DNA of 64,000 nt. It comes from Phragmites australis. Its lineage: Eukaryota; Streptophyta; Magnoliopsida; Poales; Poaceae. The DNA lies in contig NC_084935.1 in the NCBI RefSeq assembly GCF_958298935.1, positions 6,148,001 to 6,212,000 on the forward strand, read 5' to 3'. The notes beneath the pieces are model-generated. The model searched no databases and was not told the DNA's origin. It worked only from the letters and a program-made list of their open reading frames with translations. Shown here in pieces: positions 11,641-24,204 of this stretch. The position numbers and the translations under genes are program-made. Numbering within the stretch: position 1 is the first letter of the stretch; each line of letters begins with the position of its first letter.

Positions 11641-13085
11641 TTGGATGAACAAGTCAAGCAGGCACAACACAAAGATCCAGAATTGATGAAGATCCATAAA
11701 CATACCGGAGAAGATAAGACCCCAAATTTCAGGGTAGATAAAAAGGGAATCTTGTGGTATAAGACTAGACTTTGTGTGCCCCAGGAAGAAATTCTGAGAA
11801 ATAATATTGGATGAAGCCCACAACTCTGCATACTCCATCCACCCTGGTGCCACCAAGATGTACATGGACCTGAAAGGAAAATACTGGTGGAATGAGATGA
11901 AGGCAAATATAGCCAAGTTTGTTGCTCGGTGCAACACTTGTCAGAGGGTCAAGGAAGAGCACCAGAAACTCACCAGATTACTTCAACCCCTACCAATTCT
12001 AGTATGGAAATGGGATGAAGTAGGCATGGATTTCATAGTTGGATTCCCTAAGACAAAGAAAGGATATGACTCAGTATGGGTAATAGTGGACCGCCTCACT
12101 AAGGTTGCACACTTCATACCCATGTGGACAAACTATGGTGGAGACAAGCTAGTCTAGCTATACATTGATAACATAGTAAAACTACATGGAGTTCCCAGTC
12201 GAATTGTTTCGGATAGAGGTACCCTGTTTACCTCAAAGTTTTGGAAGAGTCTACATACAACCATGTGAACCAAGCTAGAGTTCAGCACTGCCTATCACCC
12301 ATAGACGGATGGTCAGGCCAAAAGGGTCAACTAGATCCTAGAAGACATGTTGAGAGCCTGCGCTCTAACCTATGGAAAGGATTGGGAAAAGAGCCTAGCC
12401 TATGCAAAGTTCTCATATAATAATAGTTATCATTCCAGCCTAAAGACGTCTCCTTTTGAGGCCCTTTACAACCGAAAATGTAGAACACCCCTGATGTGGT
12501 TCGAAGTTGGAGAGCGTACCTTACTAGGACCCTCCCTTATCAAAGAAGCAGAGGACCTAGTTGCAGAGATAAGAGAAAAGCTGAAGACAACTCAATCCCG
12601 CCAGAAGAGCTACACAGACAAAAGAAGAAGGGACTTGGACTTCAAGGTTGAAGATTATGTATATCTAAAGGTCTCATCGATATGAGGAACACAAAGGTTT
12701 CAAGTCCATGGAAAATTGGCTCCTCAGTCTATTGGACCATACCAAGTTCTAAGGAAAGTTGGGGTAGTAGCCTACCAGATAAAACTGCCACAAGAACTGG
12801 CCGATGTACACAATGTCTTCCATTTCTCCCAGCTGAAGAAATGTCTGAGGGTGCCAAAAGAACATGTCTCCATAGAGACGCTAGATCTCTAGGATGACTT
12901 CCGGTATCAGGAAGTTCTGGTGAGAACCTTGGAGGTGGTCACCAGATAGACCAGAGGACCGACAATATGCATGTGTTGCGTACAGTGGAATAGGCACACC
13001 GTAGTAGAAGCCATGTGGGAATGAGAAGATATAAGGAAGGAGTTTTCCCATCTCTTCGAAGAAGATCCCGAATCTCGAGGACGAG
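11641..13085 (+). pseudogene. Gypsy integrase with GPY/F module and chromodomain-like tail, broken
   Basis: The HHCC zinc-binding region is visible near 11810-11945 (H...H...RCNTCQRVK). The catalytic core follows: GMDFIVGFP near 12020, VSDRGTLF near 12210, and the DGQAKR region near 12310 where the normal TDGQSER Glu is Lys. Stops interrupt it at about 12157, 12268, 12303, 12334 and 12684. Past 12700 the GPYQVLRKVG and VHNVFHFSQLKKC stretches are the GPY/F module. The last part, about 12900-13080, reads like a chromodomain (VQWNRH...VEATWE, then FEEDPESRGRDSF), with stops. In chromoviruses this tail targets integration to particular chromatin. Confidence 0.83.
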
Positions 13086-13090
13086 ATTCA

Positions 13091-13108
13091 TTCTAAGTGG
13101 GGTAGGTT
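13091..13108 (+). other. Polypurine tract of the Tekay-type element
   Basis: AAGTGGGGTAGG lies just before the 3' LTR start TGTAACATCC, the expected site for plus-strand DNA priming. Confidence 0.75.
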
Positions 13109-15843
13109 TGTAACATCCTAAAAAAAATTAAATAAAAAATAAAAAGAAAAATCTTCTTTTCTCTCTGGGCTGACCTCTCCCACAGCCCATCTCCTTCTCC
13201 CGAACTCCTTCCATCTCTCTCCCGTGCTAGCTTGCTCCCTCTCCCTTCCTCTTCCCAGGCCCTGCCTAGCCACGCTCGCCTCCTTCTTCTTCCTCACGCG
13301 CGCACAGCAACCCCACCCCTTCTTCTCCGTGCTGCATGCTGAGCACTGGTGCACGCGCTGCACCAAGCCCATACCTTCCCTTGCCACTCCTTGCCTACCA
13401 TCTCCCACCGTGGCCGCAGTTGAGCCTGGCAGCTTTGCCGAATTAGGCACGTGCTCGCACCCCATGTGCCACCATGCCACGCCGAATCCTACCTGAGCAT
13501 GCCGTCCCCCACCACTGCTCCGACCATGCCCACGCCCTGCCACCCCACCCTGCCAGACTCTTGAGCAAGGTAGCCACCTGCCTCTCTCGCCCCTCCTCCG
13601 TTCTTCCCGATGACCAAGACAACCACCCCCCTTCTCGATCTCCCCCATCGGCCAAGAATCACCACAACCATGCCGCAAAGGGCACCACTTCAACCATCGC
13701 CACTCCCTCCCTCACCTCTCTCCCTCTCCGTTGCCCCCTACCGAACTCCCTACAAGCTCGGCAGGTCCGTAGCCATGGCGGCATGCTGCCGGACCTCTCC
13801 ACCTCTCCCTCGCTCTGGATCCTCGCAAAACGATACCCGTTTGGCATGGATGCCATCTCCCCTGGGCCGGACTGGGCTACCTCAGCCCACATGCCAGCTT
13901 GGTTGTAGCCCATCAACCTGAGGCTAGCCCATTCGCACAATACACGGCCCATCTCCCTTTAAACCAGCCCAAATGAACAGTATCATCCAAAATGAATAGT
14001 GCCAGCATGCAAGCACCGTTCCCCTTTTATTTTATTTTATCCAGGTTTAATTTTTGTAAGCTCATTTCTCCTTCGATTTTGATGATTGTTTCGCCAATAT
14101 TCATCTAAATTGAAACCCTATCCATTCTCATTAGTTTCATAATTTTTGGATTTTATTTATGTTTTATGTGTATTTATTTTGTTTGTATATGCCACGCTGT
14201 AGAGACTGAAGAGTTCAAGGAAGAGGATGAGGAGCTTGGAACGCAGAATTTTGAGCAGAACCTACTCGAGGACTTCAGCGTAGGTAAGTCTCAATCCGTT
14301 TTCCCTCGTTGATCATATTGAACCCATATTTTATCACCACAACCCGTAGCAGCCATTTTTCTACCAAATAATTACATAAAGTATTACTTATCGGCATAAT
14401 TTAAATTGTTGATCTAGTTATGTTCTATTTTAAATTAGCTAGCCTGATTGCTTTGACCGAAATATAACCTTGGTAAACCTACGATTTCCGTCTTAGCGAT
14501 ATTAACTATGCTAAGACGAACTCCTTGCTACTAGCATGCTTAGGACTATGTGTTACTCTGTTATTTCACGCTCTACCGTAATTAGTTTTGCTAACTGTGG
14601 GAAAACTTGGTGCTTTGTTGATGTGTGGGTTATCAAGATGAGAAGACTTACTAAAAAAACTAGTAACAAAAGAGAACTTGTTAGAGTTCAGGCAAATCAG
14701 GGTTCCCGCCGGGAATGCCTTGTGACTTTAAGTGTTGTATGTGTGGCAGGCTTAACGTGGAGATGTTTGTCTTGGCTCAATTAAGGACCAAGTTGATGTG
14801 ACATCTTACCTAGCCTTCTCAATACAACCACTCGAACATGTATATGGCAGGGCATAGTCTAAACCCCGCTAGGTAATCTACTTGTCGTCCGGAGGCAGGA
14901 GTGCAACGGGAGTCCGTGGAGCAGGTGCAAGCAGGTCCAGGCTTGCTGACTCGGTTGAAGGCCTAGTTGTAGGTCAGGAACCCCTGGTTAGCTCCCGTAT
15001 GTGACTAGTGGGATGATGTTAAGGTGAGTAATGGATTTGTTAAGTCACACTGCCACGACGGTGGTACGTTACTAAACTTAGCTTCTGGATAAAGTGTACC
15101 TCTGCAGAGGTACAACTACGAATAGTCGTGTCCACGGTCACAGACGAACTACGGTTTGGTCATAACAACTACCATAGGTTGTGTGCGTTTCCTTGGAGTG
15201 TGAGTGGGTAAGGTGTGCCTATTTTTTTGAAATAGGTCTGGCGGTATGCCGTGGGTTGTCATGGATGGAGTGTCTAGCAACGTTAAAACTTGAGCTCTGA
15301 TGACCTTCCACTATGGTTGAACCCCTATTTCATTTAATAATGATAATGTGTTTTCTACAAGACTCACCTTATGAAAATAAACCCTTGCATATGTAAACTT
15401 GGCATTTCCGCAAAATTACATTCATAGTCATACCCTTATGAATACTATATGCATATATTTATACCCCTTGATGTAGGGTAAGGGTTGGGGCTTGCTGAGT
15501 ACGTTTGTACTCACCCTTTCTTATGATTTGAGAGGAAGATTCGGACTTCACCGACACTGAAGACGAGACTGACGAATAAGTCTTGATCGCGTCCGCACCC
15601 GAGTTGCCTGTGAAGTGGCATGTCCCCATGCTGATCCTGTTGTGCCTTCTGGTGATGTGGACCTTGTTGCTGGTGAGCCTTTGCGGAGCCCTTTATGTAC
15701 TATTAGTTTGGTGGATTTATTTCACCACTCCCTTTGTTGCACGACTATGATATCACCTGTTGTAAGATTTCTGTTTGCCAGCGACTGATTCAGGGACTAG
15801 TATAATAAAGTTTTAAGCATCAGGGATGACCCAAGGTGCTTCA
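13109..15843 (+). repeat. 3' LTR of the Tekay-type element
   Basis: It matches the 5' LTR over its length with frequent substitutions and indels, starts TGTAACATCC, ends AAGGTGCTTCA and is followed by TCTGG. AATAAA lies at 15804-15809. Confidence 0.9.
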
Positions 15844-15848
15844 TCTGG

Positions 15849-16960
15849 GGCTAGAACATTTGCGAGTAAGGAGTCTCTAGGAGGCGCACAAACAACCATG
15901 AGCGAAGAAAAGAACGACGAGGTTGGAGAGCACTAAAACAGGGAGCAAGGACCAAAGAGGCCAACCATGTTGTCACCAAAGGTGTCTTCATTAGGCGGCT
16001 CCGCGCACTCCAGTTAGTTGACCATACGCACCAGCCACAGCTTGATGGTAGGAACCTCATCCCTGAGAGGGTGCAACTCTTCCTCCAAGCAGGTTGGAAA
16101 TAGTTGTTGAAGCTTAGAGTGTAGTGACTGCACTAGAGGCTCAAGTACAGACTGAAGGTCAAGTGCGGTCGAGCCCTGTGGGGCATGGCAGCAGCATCCG
16201 TACCTATCACTCCCCTTGTCGTGACAGACATAGTTATTTTCCTTGCCACGCCAAGCATATGAGGTGAAACCGGCGATTGAGAGCGACATCCATGCTATAG
16301 GGACGAAGCCACAATCTCTGCCTAGCTCCGAACTAGCGGTGATCGGCAAGGTTTGGCAAATGGGAGGGAGCGTGTGGGCTACAAGTAGTAACTAGAACGC
16401 AAGCGCGGCATTGCCGTGCCAACATGCTTAAACACCATAGATGACCAATGGATGCTTTGTAATTATATTGTGCTCATAACTCAATTGGGCCAATATATGT
16501 GTCCAGTCCATATGTATCTTAGGTGAGGTGTTATTCTCACTAGATATTTCTTCTGTTTTTTCGGCGGTGACCCATGCACCTTGCCACTGTCTTTAATGCT
16601 CGGTTATTGTTTTGTGCTTCTCTTGTTTTTGGTACACATTGGAACCCCTATTTGCTTATTTTGTTCTTAGCAAATCATAGAAATGAAGTGCATAGCAATG
16701 GTGAAAGGTAAGTTGAACGGTGCAGCAAAAACATATTGTAAACCAGTAGTGAATTAAGATCATAATATATGATTGATAAAGAATAACTTGGAATACAACA
16801 AATATATTACATATAAAAGGTTCCATATACTTAAATGGTCACAACAATTCTACAATATAGATTCTGAAACAGATGAAGTCAGTATGATACTTCTATGCAA
16901 CTTCAAGGGGAAAATAATGCTACAAAACCATCCTTACGGCACATGTCAACCTACTTGATA
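15849..16960. other. Unassigned segment right of the gypsy element
   Basis: Open stretches on the minus strand (15851-16060 and 16014-16349) overlap but carry no motif I recognise. The first about 570 bp is continuous with 4023-4644 once the inserted element is removed. From 16420 the sequence is AT-rich and shows nothing definite. Confidence 0.3.
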
Positions 16961-16964
16961 TTTC

Positions 16965-17196
16965 ACCAAACTCTGCAAAGATGAGCACTTGCTTGTTAAT
17001 AGGACAGCTGAACCTTGAATATAGAACCACTAAAAGTGTCAGTTTTTATGACCTTCTTAGATAGCGATTGAAGCAAAACACTCTCAAAAACGTGTTGCAT
17101 TTTACCAAGAGCACCAAATGCTTCAACTCTCGCTTTTGTACATGTCCCTAGCCATGGAGCTAAGCTAGATAGAGCAGCAAGGAAAGAGAAAGGAAG
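16965..17196 (-). pseudogene. Exon remnant of an INTS4/SIEL-like gene
   Basis: On the minus strand an acceptor (ACAG at 17200-17197) is followed by an open frame containing WLGTCTKARVEAFGALGK and VLLQSLSKKVIKTD. This resembles the HEAT-repeat region of the plant Integrator subunit 4 / SIEL family, a scaffold of the snRNA-processing Integrator complex. Family assignment is by recall of motif pattern only. The frame reaches a stop (LSY*, near 17005), and I found no clear neighbouring exons with good splice phase, so I call it a fragment. Other coding-like tracts on the same strand (near 17430-17585 and a Trp/Gly-rich one at 17760-17896) may or may not belong to it. Confidence 0.45.
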
Positions 17197-17199
17197 CTG

Positions 17200-18180
17200 T
17201 AAACATTAAAGTGAAACAAACTTGTTATTACAAATACGAGATGTGGAGAGATGTTTGAGTTCATCCCTTTGTATTTTTGGTGTAAAACTATAAAATGTAC
17301 TTTGATAATAAGCCTTAACACTTTTCTCTTATATTATCACAAAGATTTCTTATGACAAGATTGTAATTGTAAAGTTTTCTATGTACTTTAGGTAGGAGAA
17401 ATCTGAGCGGGATCCATTTGCTGAGACTATCAAAAATCGAAGCGAGCATCCTGGAAAATTTAGTGCTTGTCAACCTACCAAATCAAAATGATTCAATTAT
17501 AAATCATGATCTATATCAAGAAATCGATATTTCTATCATGGATAAACTTTTCATCTTCTGGTGGAAGGCTAACACTGTCACTGAGAAATGTAAGACAAAG
17601 ATAAGATGAAGCATAGAACCATATAGCTATTGCACATTGCATTCTTTCATGTAAAACACCATGCCACACTTTTCATTGTTTAAAGAAACTATAAAAGCTG
17701 ATTGCAGTCCATGAAGCACACAAAATTAACAAATAGCTATGAACTAATTTACTATGGTTCACGGAAGATTCATCTGTTTTTCTCCTCGATTACTATCACC
17801 TCTATCTGATTCCATTTTAGCACCCTTATCAGACCAAGCATTTTGTTCCCAACTCGAGTTCATTGTTGTGCCATTTTCCCATGAGCTGCCTTCTGAATAT
17901 ATTGCTCTTCGAAATTATCCTCAAAGGTGAGCTTACAAAGGTTCTATATCTAGCTTAGAAGATAAGCACACATCATCTACCGCGTTCTTCTGCAAGGTAG
18001 TCAACACCATCTAAGAACGTATACTGTCTTTTTTTATCAGTCCTAACCGATGCTAAGAAATTAGACAACTCATCACCATATTACTTGTTGGTATGTCTGC
18101 TGCAACAAAGGAATCAAAACATAGAAGTGCAATTCCATATTCGATTTATTATTTTTATGATTTTTGGTGAATTATTGGCA
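17200..18180. other. AT-rich non-coding or gene-remnant DNA
   Basis: No complete ORF. A minus-strand tract at about 17760-17896 reads SSWENGTTMNSSWEQNAWSD. It looks like coding sequence by composition, but I cannot assign it. Confidence 0.3.
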
Positions 18181-19560
18181 CAAGAAACGATTAGATCAGA
18201 GTTGTAACGGTGGAGATATGGCTTGAAAAAGGTGAAAGAAAGGTGTAGGATTTTTCTTGGGATTTTCTAGAGGCTCCTGGTATTTTCTGGGATTTTTTCT
18301 ATCATATTTTAGGAATTAAAAATGATTTTTCTTAATTAAATAAACATTAAAATAATGTAAACAGATTATTATAAATTAATTTATAGCTGAAAAAATTATT
18401 TTGTAATTTATCATAATTATTTCCTATTTTTCAGATTTAAAAACATTATGGAAAACCTATTAGACATTAAAACTATTATTTTAGATTTATTAAAACATTA
18501 TCCAATATTACAAAAAAATATTTTATTAAAGGAGAACCTATTTAATGAATTAATAGGATTATTAAAAGATTTTCTCAATTTTATGGATTATTTTTCTACT
18601 AAAAATGAGAATTATGACGTCAACCTGACGTTAGCATCAGAAATAAAAGAAATGGAGAAAAGAAGGGGCTGACGTGGCGTGCCATGTTGGATTATGGCGG
18701 TTACGTGGCTATGCCATGGCTGCCTGAGCGAACCAGTATGGGAGGTCTAATCTCGGCCGTTGATAGCCGATCGGACGGCTGGGTGGGGTTCTTACCAGAG
18801 ACCCATGGGGAGGGCGGAGATGGCAACGCGAAGCACAGCGGCATGGCCTCGGAGAGTCACCGGAGTTGAGCTTCGTCGGGCGGTCTTTGATGGTGAGCGG
18901 CGGAACATGGCGAGAAGACAACGACGAACCCGTTTGAGGTACTGGTTGGCGTTAGAGGGCGGTGGAGCATCTTGGCAATGGCGAGGAGCAACGTCGAAAG
19001 CTCGGCGACTGCTCTAGAGATCTTGGGCGGTGCTCACACACGAAAGAGCAAGAGGGAACTTTGCGGGTGGCTTGGCGATACTAGGAGGGAGGTTTGGGGG
19101 GGGGGGGTATTTATACCCAGAGGGGCTGGATCGAGTTTGGGCGGAGATCGTTGTTCGGTGAGAAATCCGCGATGCTCTGTCCATCTTCATGTGGCGAGGC
19201 GGCAGTTGCGCCAAGTGGGTAGACGAAGGGCAGCGGCCATGCGCGGGGAAGACAGGAGCCTGGTAGGCAGACCGAGGAGGGTGGCGTCGCTGGATGCTAC
19301 GGGAAGGAGAGGCGAGTGTCAGTTAGAAGAGATCGAGAATCCTCCGTCAAATACACGCTTGCGGGGTAGTGATGACTCAGTCCAAGTGGGGCGTAGTGCG
19401 ACCGGAGGGGCAGAGCAGGGCAAAGCGTGGTGGTTGACCATCGAGGAGGAAGAGGAAGCAGCGTGGGTTCTAGAACGCACGGGAGAGACCACACCGTAGC
19501 CACACAATTGCCATCTGACGGATCTCGTTTTGCTGGCGACGTGGGATAACGCGGTTTGAG
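18181..19560. repeat. Probable older gypsy LTR-like remnant
   Basis: It begins AT-rich (18181-18620) and turns GC-rich with phrases such as GACGTGGC, CTAATCTCGGCCG and GAGACCCATGGG. The same order of themes occurs inside the solo LTR at 21380-21800 (gtcatgccacgtggg, ctaatctcgaccgc). It is probably a diverged relative of that LTR into which the solo LTR at 19566 inserted. The ORFs across it show no domain. Confidence 0.35.
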
Positions 19561-19565
19561 TTTTT

Positions 19566-22144
19566 TGTCACACCCGGTTTTCAAGAGAACAAACCAGATG
19601 CATTCCACATGTATAACAGGATCAAGTTTCCATACATGCGGTGACTTCATAAATGATAACATAATAGTGTCATTACATAACAATAAGATTCATTACAAAA
19701 GGACCCGTAGCTCTTAAAGAAAACACTACGATAACTTCCAGCGATAGCGAGTCTTTCATCCATCCACAGGCGTTGTCTGGGGGAGCGTCAACCTACGACA
19801 TGGTCTTTAGGTCGACATCTTCTTCTGCCTAGAACTCAGCTCCATCGGCCGAGATGTCCTCGAAATCCTCACCTTCTAAGCAGCATCAAGAGGTTGGGAG
19901 AAAGCAAGCGTGAGTACATGGAGTACTCAGCAAGCGGGGGAAAACATAACATTAAGGATTAAGACAAGGAAGGCTTGACTCAGGTTGACTGCAGCTATGC
20001 CAATCTAATCTAGGACTCAAAAGATATAGCAAACATATTTACTATGTGTGATGACACCTACATTAAAGGACAGCTCATCGGATTCCATCCGATTACCAGA
20101 CTCACGAGATATCCCATATCCGGCTACCAACTCATCGGGGTTCCACCACTAGACTACCCAAAACCAACCATCCAAGATCCCCACTAATTATGAAGAAGTC
20201 CAAGCCTGCTCTTGATCGTGAGCACAGCTGATCGATCAGTTTTGTACTCTGCAGAGTTTGCACACTTTACCCACAAGTCATGATTCCCGTTTTGCTTCAC
20301 ACTTCCGAGGTGTAGAGCTGGGGCCTCACTGCAAGATCTTTACAAAGTGCCTCCAAATCTATACGCACCCACTAAGATTTCACCGCTAACAGGGATTCCA
20401 TCTACTGCAGAGGCTCCCTCTTGTGCCACTCAACCGTCCACTGGTGCGTATAGAATAAGGAGGACATCTAATTAATTGGTCAGGCCGTACCCATATAAGC
20501 CTCATGGTTGCGCTATTATGCCGGGTTACAGGCTTCACAAACAGGTCCTTAGGATCTACGACAAGTACTTGCACATCACCCAATGCGCACACAGCAGCCA
20601 TACCAAACAAACCAACCTGCCTAGATCCCTATGATCAAAGTTGCTACAAAAATTACCCAAACCGGTTCATGTTGCATAGAACATTATTCAGATTAACATT
20701 TAACCCACCTGACTTGACAGCACAACTAAGCATTTCTACCCTTAACACTCAAACTACAACACAGGCGACAAGGACAATAGGGAAAGTACTAGTAACCCTA
20801 AACATGGGATTCATATTGACAAGCATACATCTAGAAAAATAAAAGCTATACTTTCCTACAATGGGATCAAAGTGATCAAGGACACTTACATTCAACCACG
20901 GGTTGTTCAAACTCCTCGAACGCCTGGTCCTGCTGGTTCACAAACAGCTCGCCTCCTATTGCAATTGCGCACACCGGAAACAAACAAACATAAATATTTA
21001 AGAACAGTACACAAAACAGTAGCAAGGCACTATAAAAAGATTACTAACGGATAGTACTCGTTGCTACGATCGTGGGAGCGCAAGAATCGTCTAAATCGGA
21101 GCTCGTATAAAAAATTTATGAGGGTTTTAAGCTATGAGGGCTTTTCTGAAAAATTATAAGGGCTCAATTGTAAAAATAGAAAGTTCTAGTGACTTATTTG
21201 TAAAGTTTAGGGACCTATTTATAATTATACAAAATTTCAGGGGGCTAAAAATAAAATAACAATACTAACTAGGGGCATAACTATGAAAATAGAAAAGTTT
21301 AGGGGCCTATATGTAAAATTACCTAATTTCAGAGAGTAAAGGAATTATTTTTGTATTGAAATCCTAATTATTGTGTCAGCGTGCTGATTGGGCTAAAAAA
21401 GGTGATGTGGTCATGCCACGTGGGATGAAGGTGCACGCGTGGCATGCACACATGGTAAGGCTGACTGGGATTTGGTTATTTAAGTCTAAGGCGCATGATC
21501 TAGATTAGACGGTCGAGATTTAAAACGCGAAAGGGTATCTGGGCTTCTAATCTCGACCGCACGTGATAAAACAGATGGCCGACGACAATTATGGGAGAAA
21601 GGGCGACTAGCAGCGACGGGGACACAGCGGCGCCGCCTCGGACATCGCCGGAACACGGCAAAAACATCATTGCCGACACGGTTCACGACAGCGAGCGGCT
21701 GGAGAGATAGAGGAGCGGACGGCGAACCCATTTTGTCGCTTACCTTCGGCGGTGGCGCTTGGGTTGACGTCAGGGAGGCACTCGGGTGGCCAAGAGGTGG
21801 TAGGGAGGGGTCGGCAGCCTTGCTCTCGAGCTCGTGAAGCCGGAGAGCCGGACAGCAAGGGCGGAGCAGCACCAGAGCGGCGGCAGCGCGAGCTCGGGGG
21901 GGGGGGGACGGTAATGGAGGTGGGCGGCAGAGGCTAGGGTTGCGGAAATAGATGAAAAGGAGGGGGAGACGCACACTTATAAAGGGGGGGGGAACGGATA
22001 AGCGCGTGGGAGTCGGAATCGGGGAGTTCGGTTGGGATTTGGGCTCCGGGAGGCGGCGACGCTCGAGTTCAACTCGGACTTGGTCGATGCAACGCGGGCG
22101 AGGACGAAGGAGCTGATAGGTGGGCCCAGCGAAACAGCGTCACA
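19566..22144 (-). mobile_element. Solo Ty3/gypsy LTR (Tekay-like)
   Basis: On the plus strand it begins TGTCACACCCGG and ends GCGTCACA, flanked on both sides by TTTTT (19561-19565 and 22145-22149), a 5-bp TSD though of low complexity. Orientation is minus: read that way, the parts near 20,950-20,880 (cgttcgaggagttt...) and 19,930-19,800 (cttgctgagta...tactcac) match the order of corresponding stretches in the Tekay LTR at 5905-7240. No internal region is left, as after LTR-LTR recombination. The 162-codon open frame inside (21486-21974) is low-complexity Pro/Arg-rich and not taken as a gene. Confidence 0.65.
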
Positions 22145-22149
22145 TTTTT

Positions 22150-23640
22150 TGTCTAGGATTTGATTAAAGAGATGGACCAAGAGGGGCATTACCGCTCCCG
22201 ATGCCTAGGGCGCCGACAACGGATGCAATAGAAAACATCTCGGCAAGAGCCGACTGGGTGGTCTTGCGCAAGGCTGCGGTAACATCTATCATGAGCCCAC
22301 TTTTTGAAAGCGAGATTGTGCTCCGAATGAGCTGTGAATGGCAGCTCGCCATGGCATGGAGAAGGAACCTATCTAGGGCAACCCTTCGAGGCCACCAACA
22401 CCCATGGTGCGTCGACAGGGTTGGTGGGTGAAGTTTGTGAAGGTGGAGGTGGAAGTGGAGTCATTGGAGGCGATGACGGGGGAGACGATGTCGAGTGTGG
22501 AGGTACCGTCGACGACGGCGGCTTGCACGAGTTGTGCAACGGTTGACGGCTCGGAACGGCGTGGATCCCGAGCAATGAAGGCTTGAGGTTTCGATGGGGC
22601 GGCAGATCCAGGCGGCAGCAACCTGGGGTAGCAGTGGGCCCAGATACGTGAGCACAAGAGTTGTACAGTGGCCGTGTAGGCCTCGAGCTGCCCTGCACAC
22701 TACACGGTGTTCAACATCGGCGAGCCGCAGCTCATCCCGAGGGGTTGGGGGCGGGCGGGGCGCTCGCGGAGGAGGTTAGATCTACACGGCCGGCCAACCC
22801 TCAGCTGTCGATGGTGGCAGATCTAGGCCCCGATGGTTCAAAATAGCCAGCGACAACGGTAGCTCAGGGTAGGGTGAAGTGAGGAGATGATGTCACCTTC
22901 GATGGCGATGGATCTAGGCTCAGTGTTACAATCCAAGCAGCCTGTGGATCGGTTGATCCCTTACCCCACGCCTGCAAATCACTTCTCTTGGCGGACTCAA
23001 GTTCCTCACGCACCCGCCGCCGCCACCACCGTCGAGATCCGTCAGCTGCTGCCGCCGATGCTTGGTTGGCGTTGGCTGTTCAAGGACGACAGGTGGTGGC
23101 CGCAAGTTGTACCTGCACCCTTTTCTTTCTTTTGGAAGTTGCGCAATGAAAGCATCCTTTGATGCTTCCGAACAAGAAATGTGATCAATTCGCTGTGATC
23201 AGAAAAGGAGCCTAAACACCTTAGATAGAGACCTGCACCTAATATGATGACCGGTTCCGTAAAAAAAATGATGACGGACATGAAGTCCACTTACAGAACC
23301 ATCCACAGCTCATCAGCTACTTTTTCGTGCCCTGGCTAAGGCATCTCAGACAAGACCCCCCCTGAAAAATACACCCCTGAAAAATGAAATTCTTTGCATG
23401 GCTCGCACTTAGCCTTCTTTTGTTGGAAAGCTCTACCATTCTCTGTGCTCTGTCATCTTCTTTTGTTGGAAAGCTCTACCATTCTCTGTGCTCTGTCATC
23501 TTCGTGCACTGTAGTTTTGCGCAGCAGGTCTGGCTTTGAGTTTTCTAGGTTTCAGACAGCAAGGGTCAACTCCAAGAGGGGTGGAGAACTGCGTTTTTGG
23601 TGGCTGCCGACGAGAAGATTTTTACGACCTGCTAAATTCA
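22150..23640. other. GC-rich unassigned segment with a 43-bp tandem duplication
   Basis: Overlapping open frames on both strands (22,369-22,700 and others) are a by-product of high GC. One minus-strand frame (22373-22657) has coding-like composition but no domain I can name. At 23414-23456 and 23457-23499 a 43-bp unit is repeated head to tail (cttcttttgttggaaagctc...). Confidence 0.4.
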
Positions 23641-23649
23641 AGGGCTGCG

Positions 23650-23817
23650 ATTCCATCATCAGTATCATATTGGCATGAGCATAATGCGAGAGTTTTCGGA
23701 AATTCAGCCAAGGAAATACTGCAAATTGTTAGTGAGATCAAAGAGGGGTACGAGTTACTTCCACATCAACCTACCATACTCCTTAGAAGATCGATGCATA
23801 AAATGTTTCATTTGTAA
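23650..23817 (+). pseudogene. Possible LINE ORF2 C-terminal fragment
   Basis: The frame reads WHEHNARVFGNSAKEILQIV and ends at 23817. The W-x2-RN/HN-x-RVF pattern is typical of the C-terminal region of plant non-LTR retrotransposon polyproteins and their derived genes. Nothing upstream in the same frame gives an RT motif, so at most this is a 5'-truncated remnant. Confidence 0.4.
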
Positions 23818-24204
23818 ATAGTTACTCTAAGAGCTCAAACAAGTTGAATAATGCATCTCCTAGGAAAAAAGCATACTCTAACAAGGAAATAGAATAAATA
23901 AAAAAGTAGATGAACTTATCCAACTATTTCACCTTGTTTAGGTACGATAGTACAGGAATTTAAAACTGAAAGTACATCTTGACAAAATATTTTACATATT
24001 TCAACACAAATTTAGGAGGAAAATATGTGGCAAAAGAACCAAGTAAATCAAGCAAAAAGAAAAAGAACTTGTGATATACTTATTTCATTCACATGTATCT
24101 ATACAGGAATCATCAGCCATACAAAAAGCAAGGGCTACAAAAAGATATGGAAAATGTAATGATACCAAAAAGATGGCATATATATCACAATTGAGTCCAA
24201 CTCA

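Larger units (their letters stand above)
4650..15843 (+). mobile_element. Decayed full-length Ty3/gypsy chromovirus (Tekay/Del type)
   Basis: The order is 5' LTR (4650-7536), tRNA-iMet PBS (7539-7550), extra ORF (7682-8597), gag, protease, RT, RNase H, integrase with chromodomain-like tail, purine tract, and 3' LTR (13109-15843). The 5-bp direct repeat TCTGG at 4645-4649 and 15844-15848 is the target-site duplication, so both ends are original. The LTRs (2887 and 2735 bp) differ by many substitutions and indels, and the internal ORFs carry many stops, so the insertion is old and not autonomous. Lineage is inferred from the integrase C-terminal tail (VQWNRH...EATWE), typical of Tekay/Del chromodomains, and from the LTR start TGTAACATCC. 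Confidence 0.9.

Noticed and set aside
13118..13693. 191-codon minus-strand ORF
   Set aside because: Falls within the 3' LTR of the gypsy element; the matching 5' LTR region does not keep the frame.
18972..19499. 175-codon plus-strand ORF
   Set aside because: GC-rich LTR-like DNA with opposite-strand frames of similar length; no motif.
21486..21974. 162-codon minus-strand ORF
   Set aside because: Lies inside the solo gypsy LTR, low-complexity Pro/Arg-rich, no homology seen by eye.
22373..22657. Minus-strand frame considered as a non-LTR ORF1
   Set aside because: No zinc knuckle, RT or RNA-binding motif could be identified.
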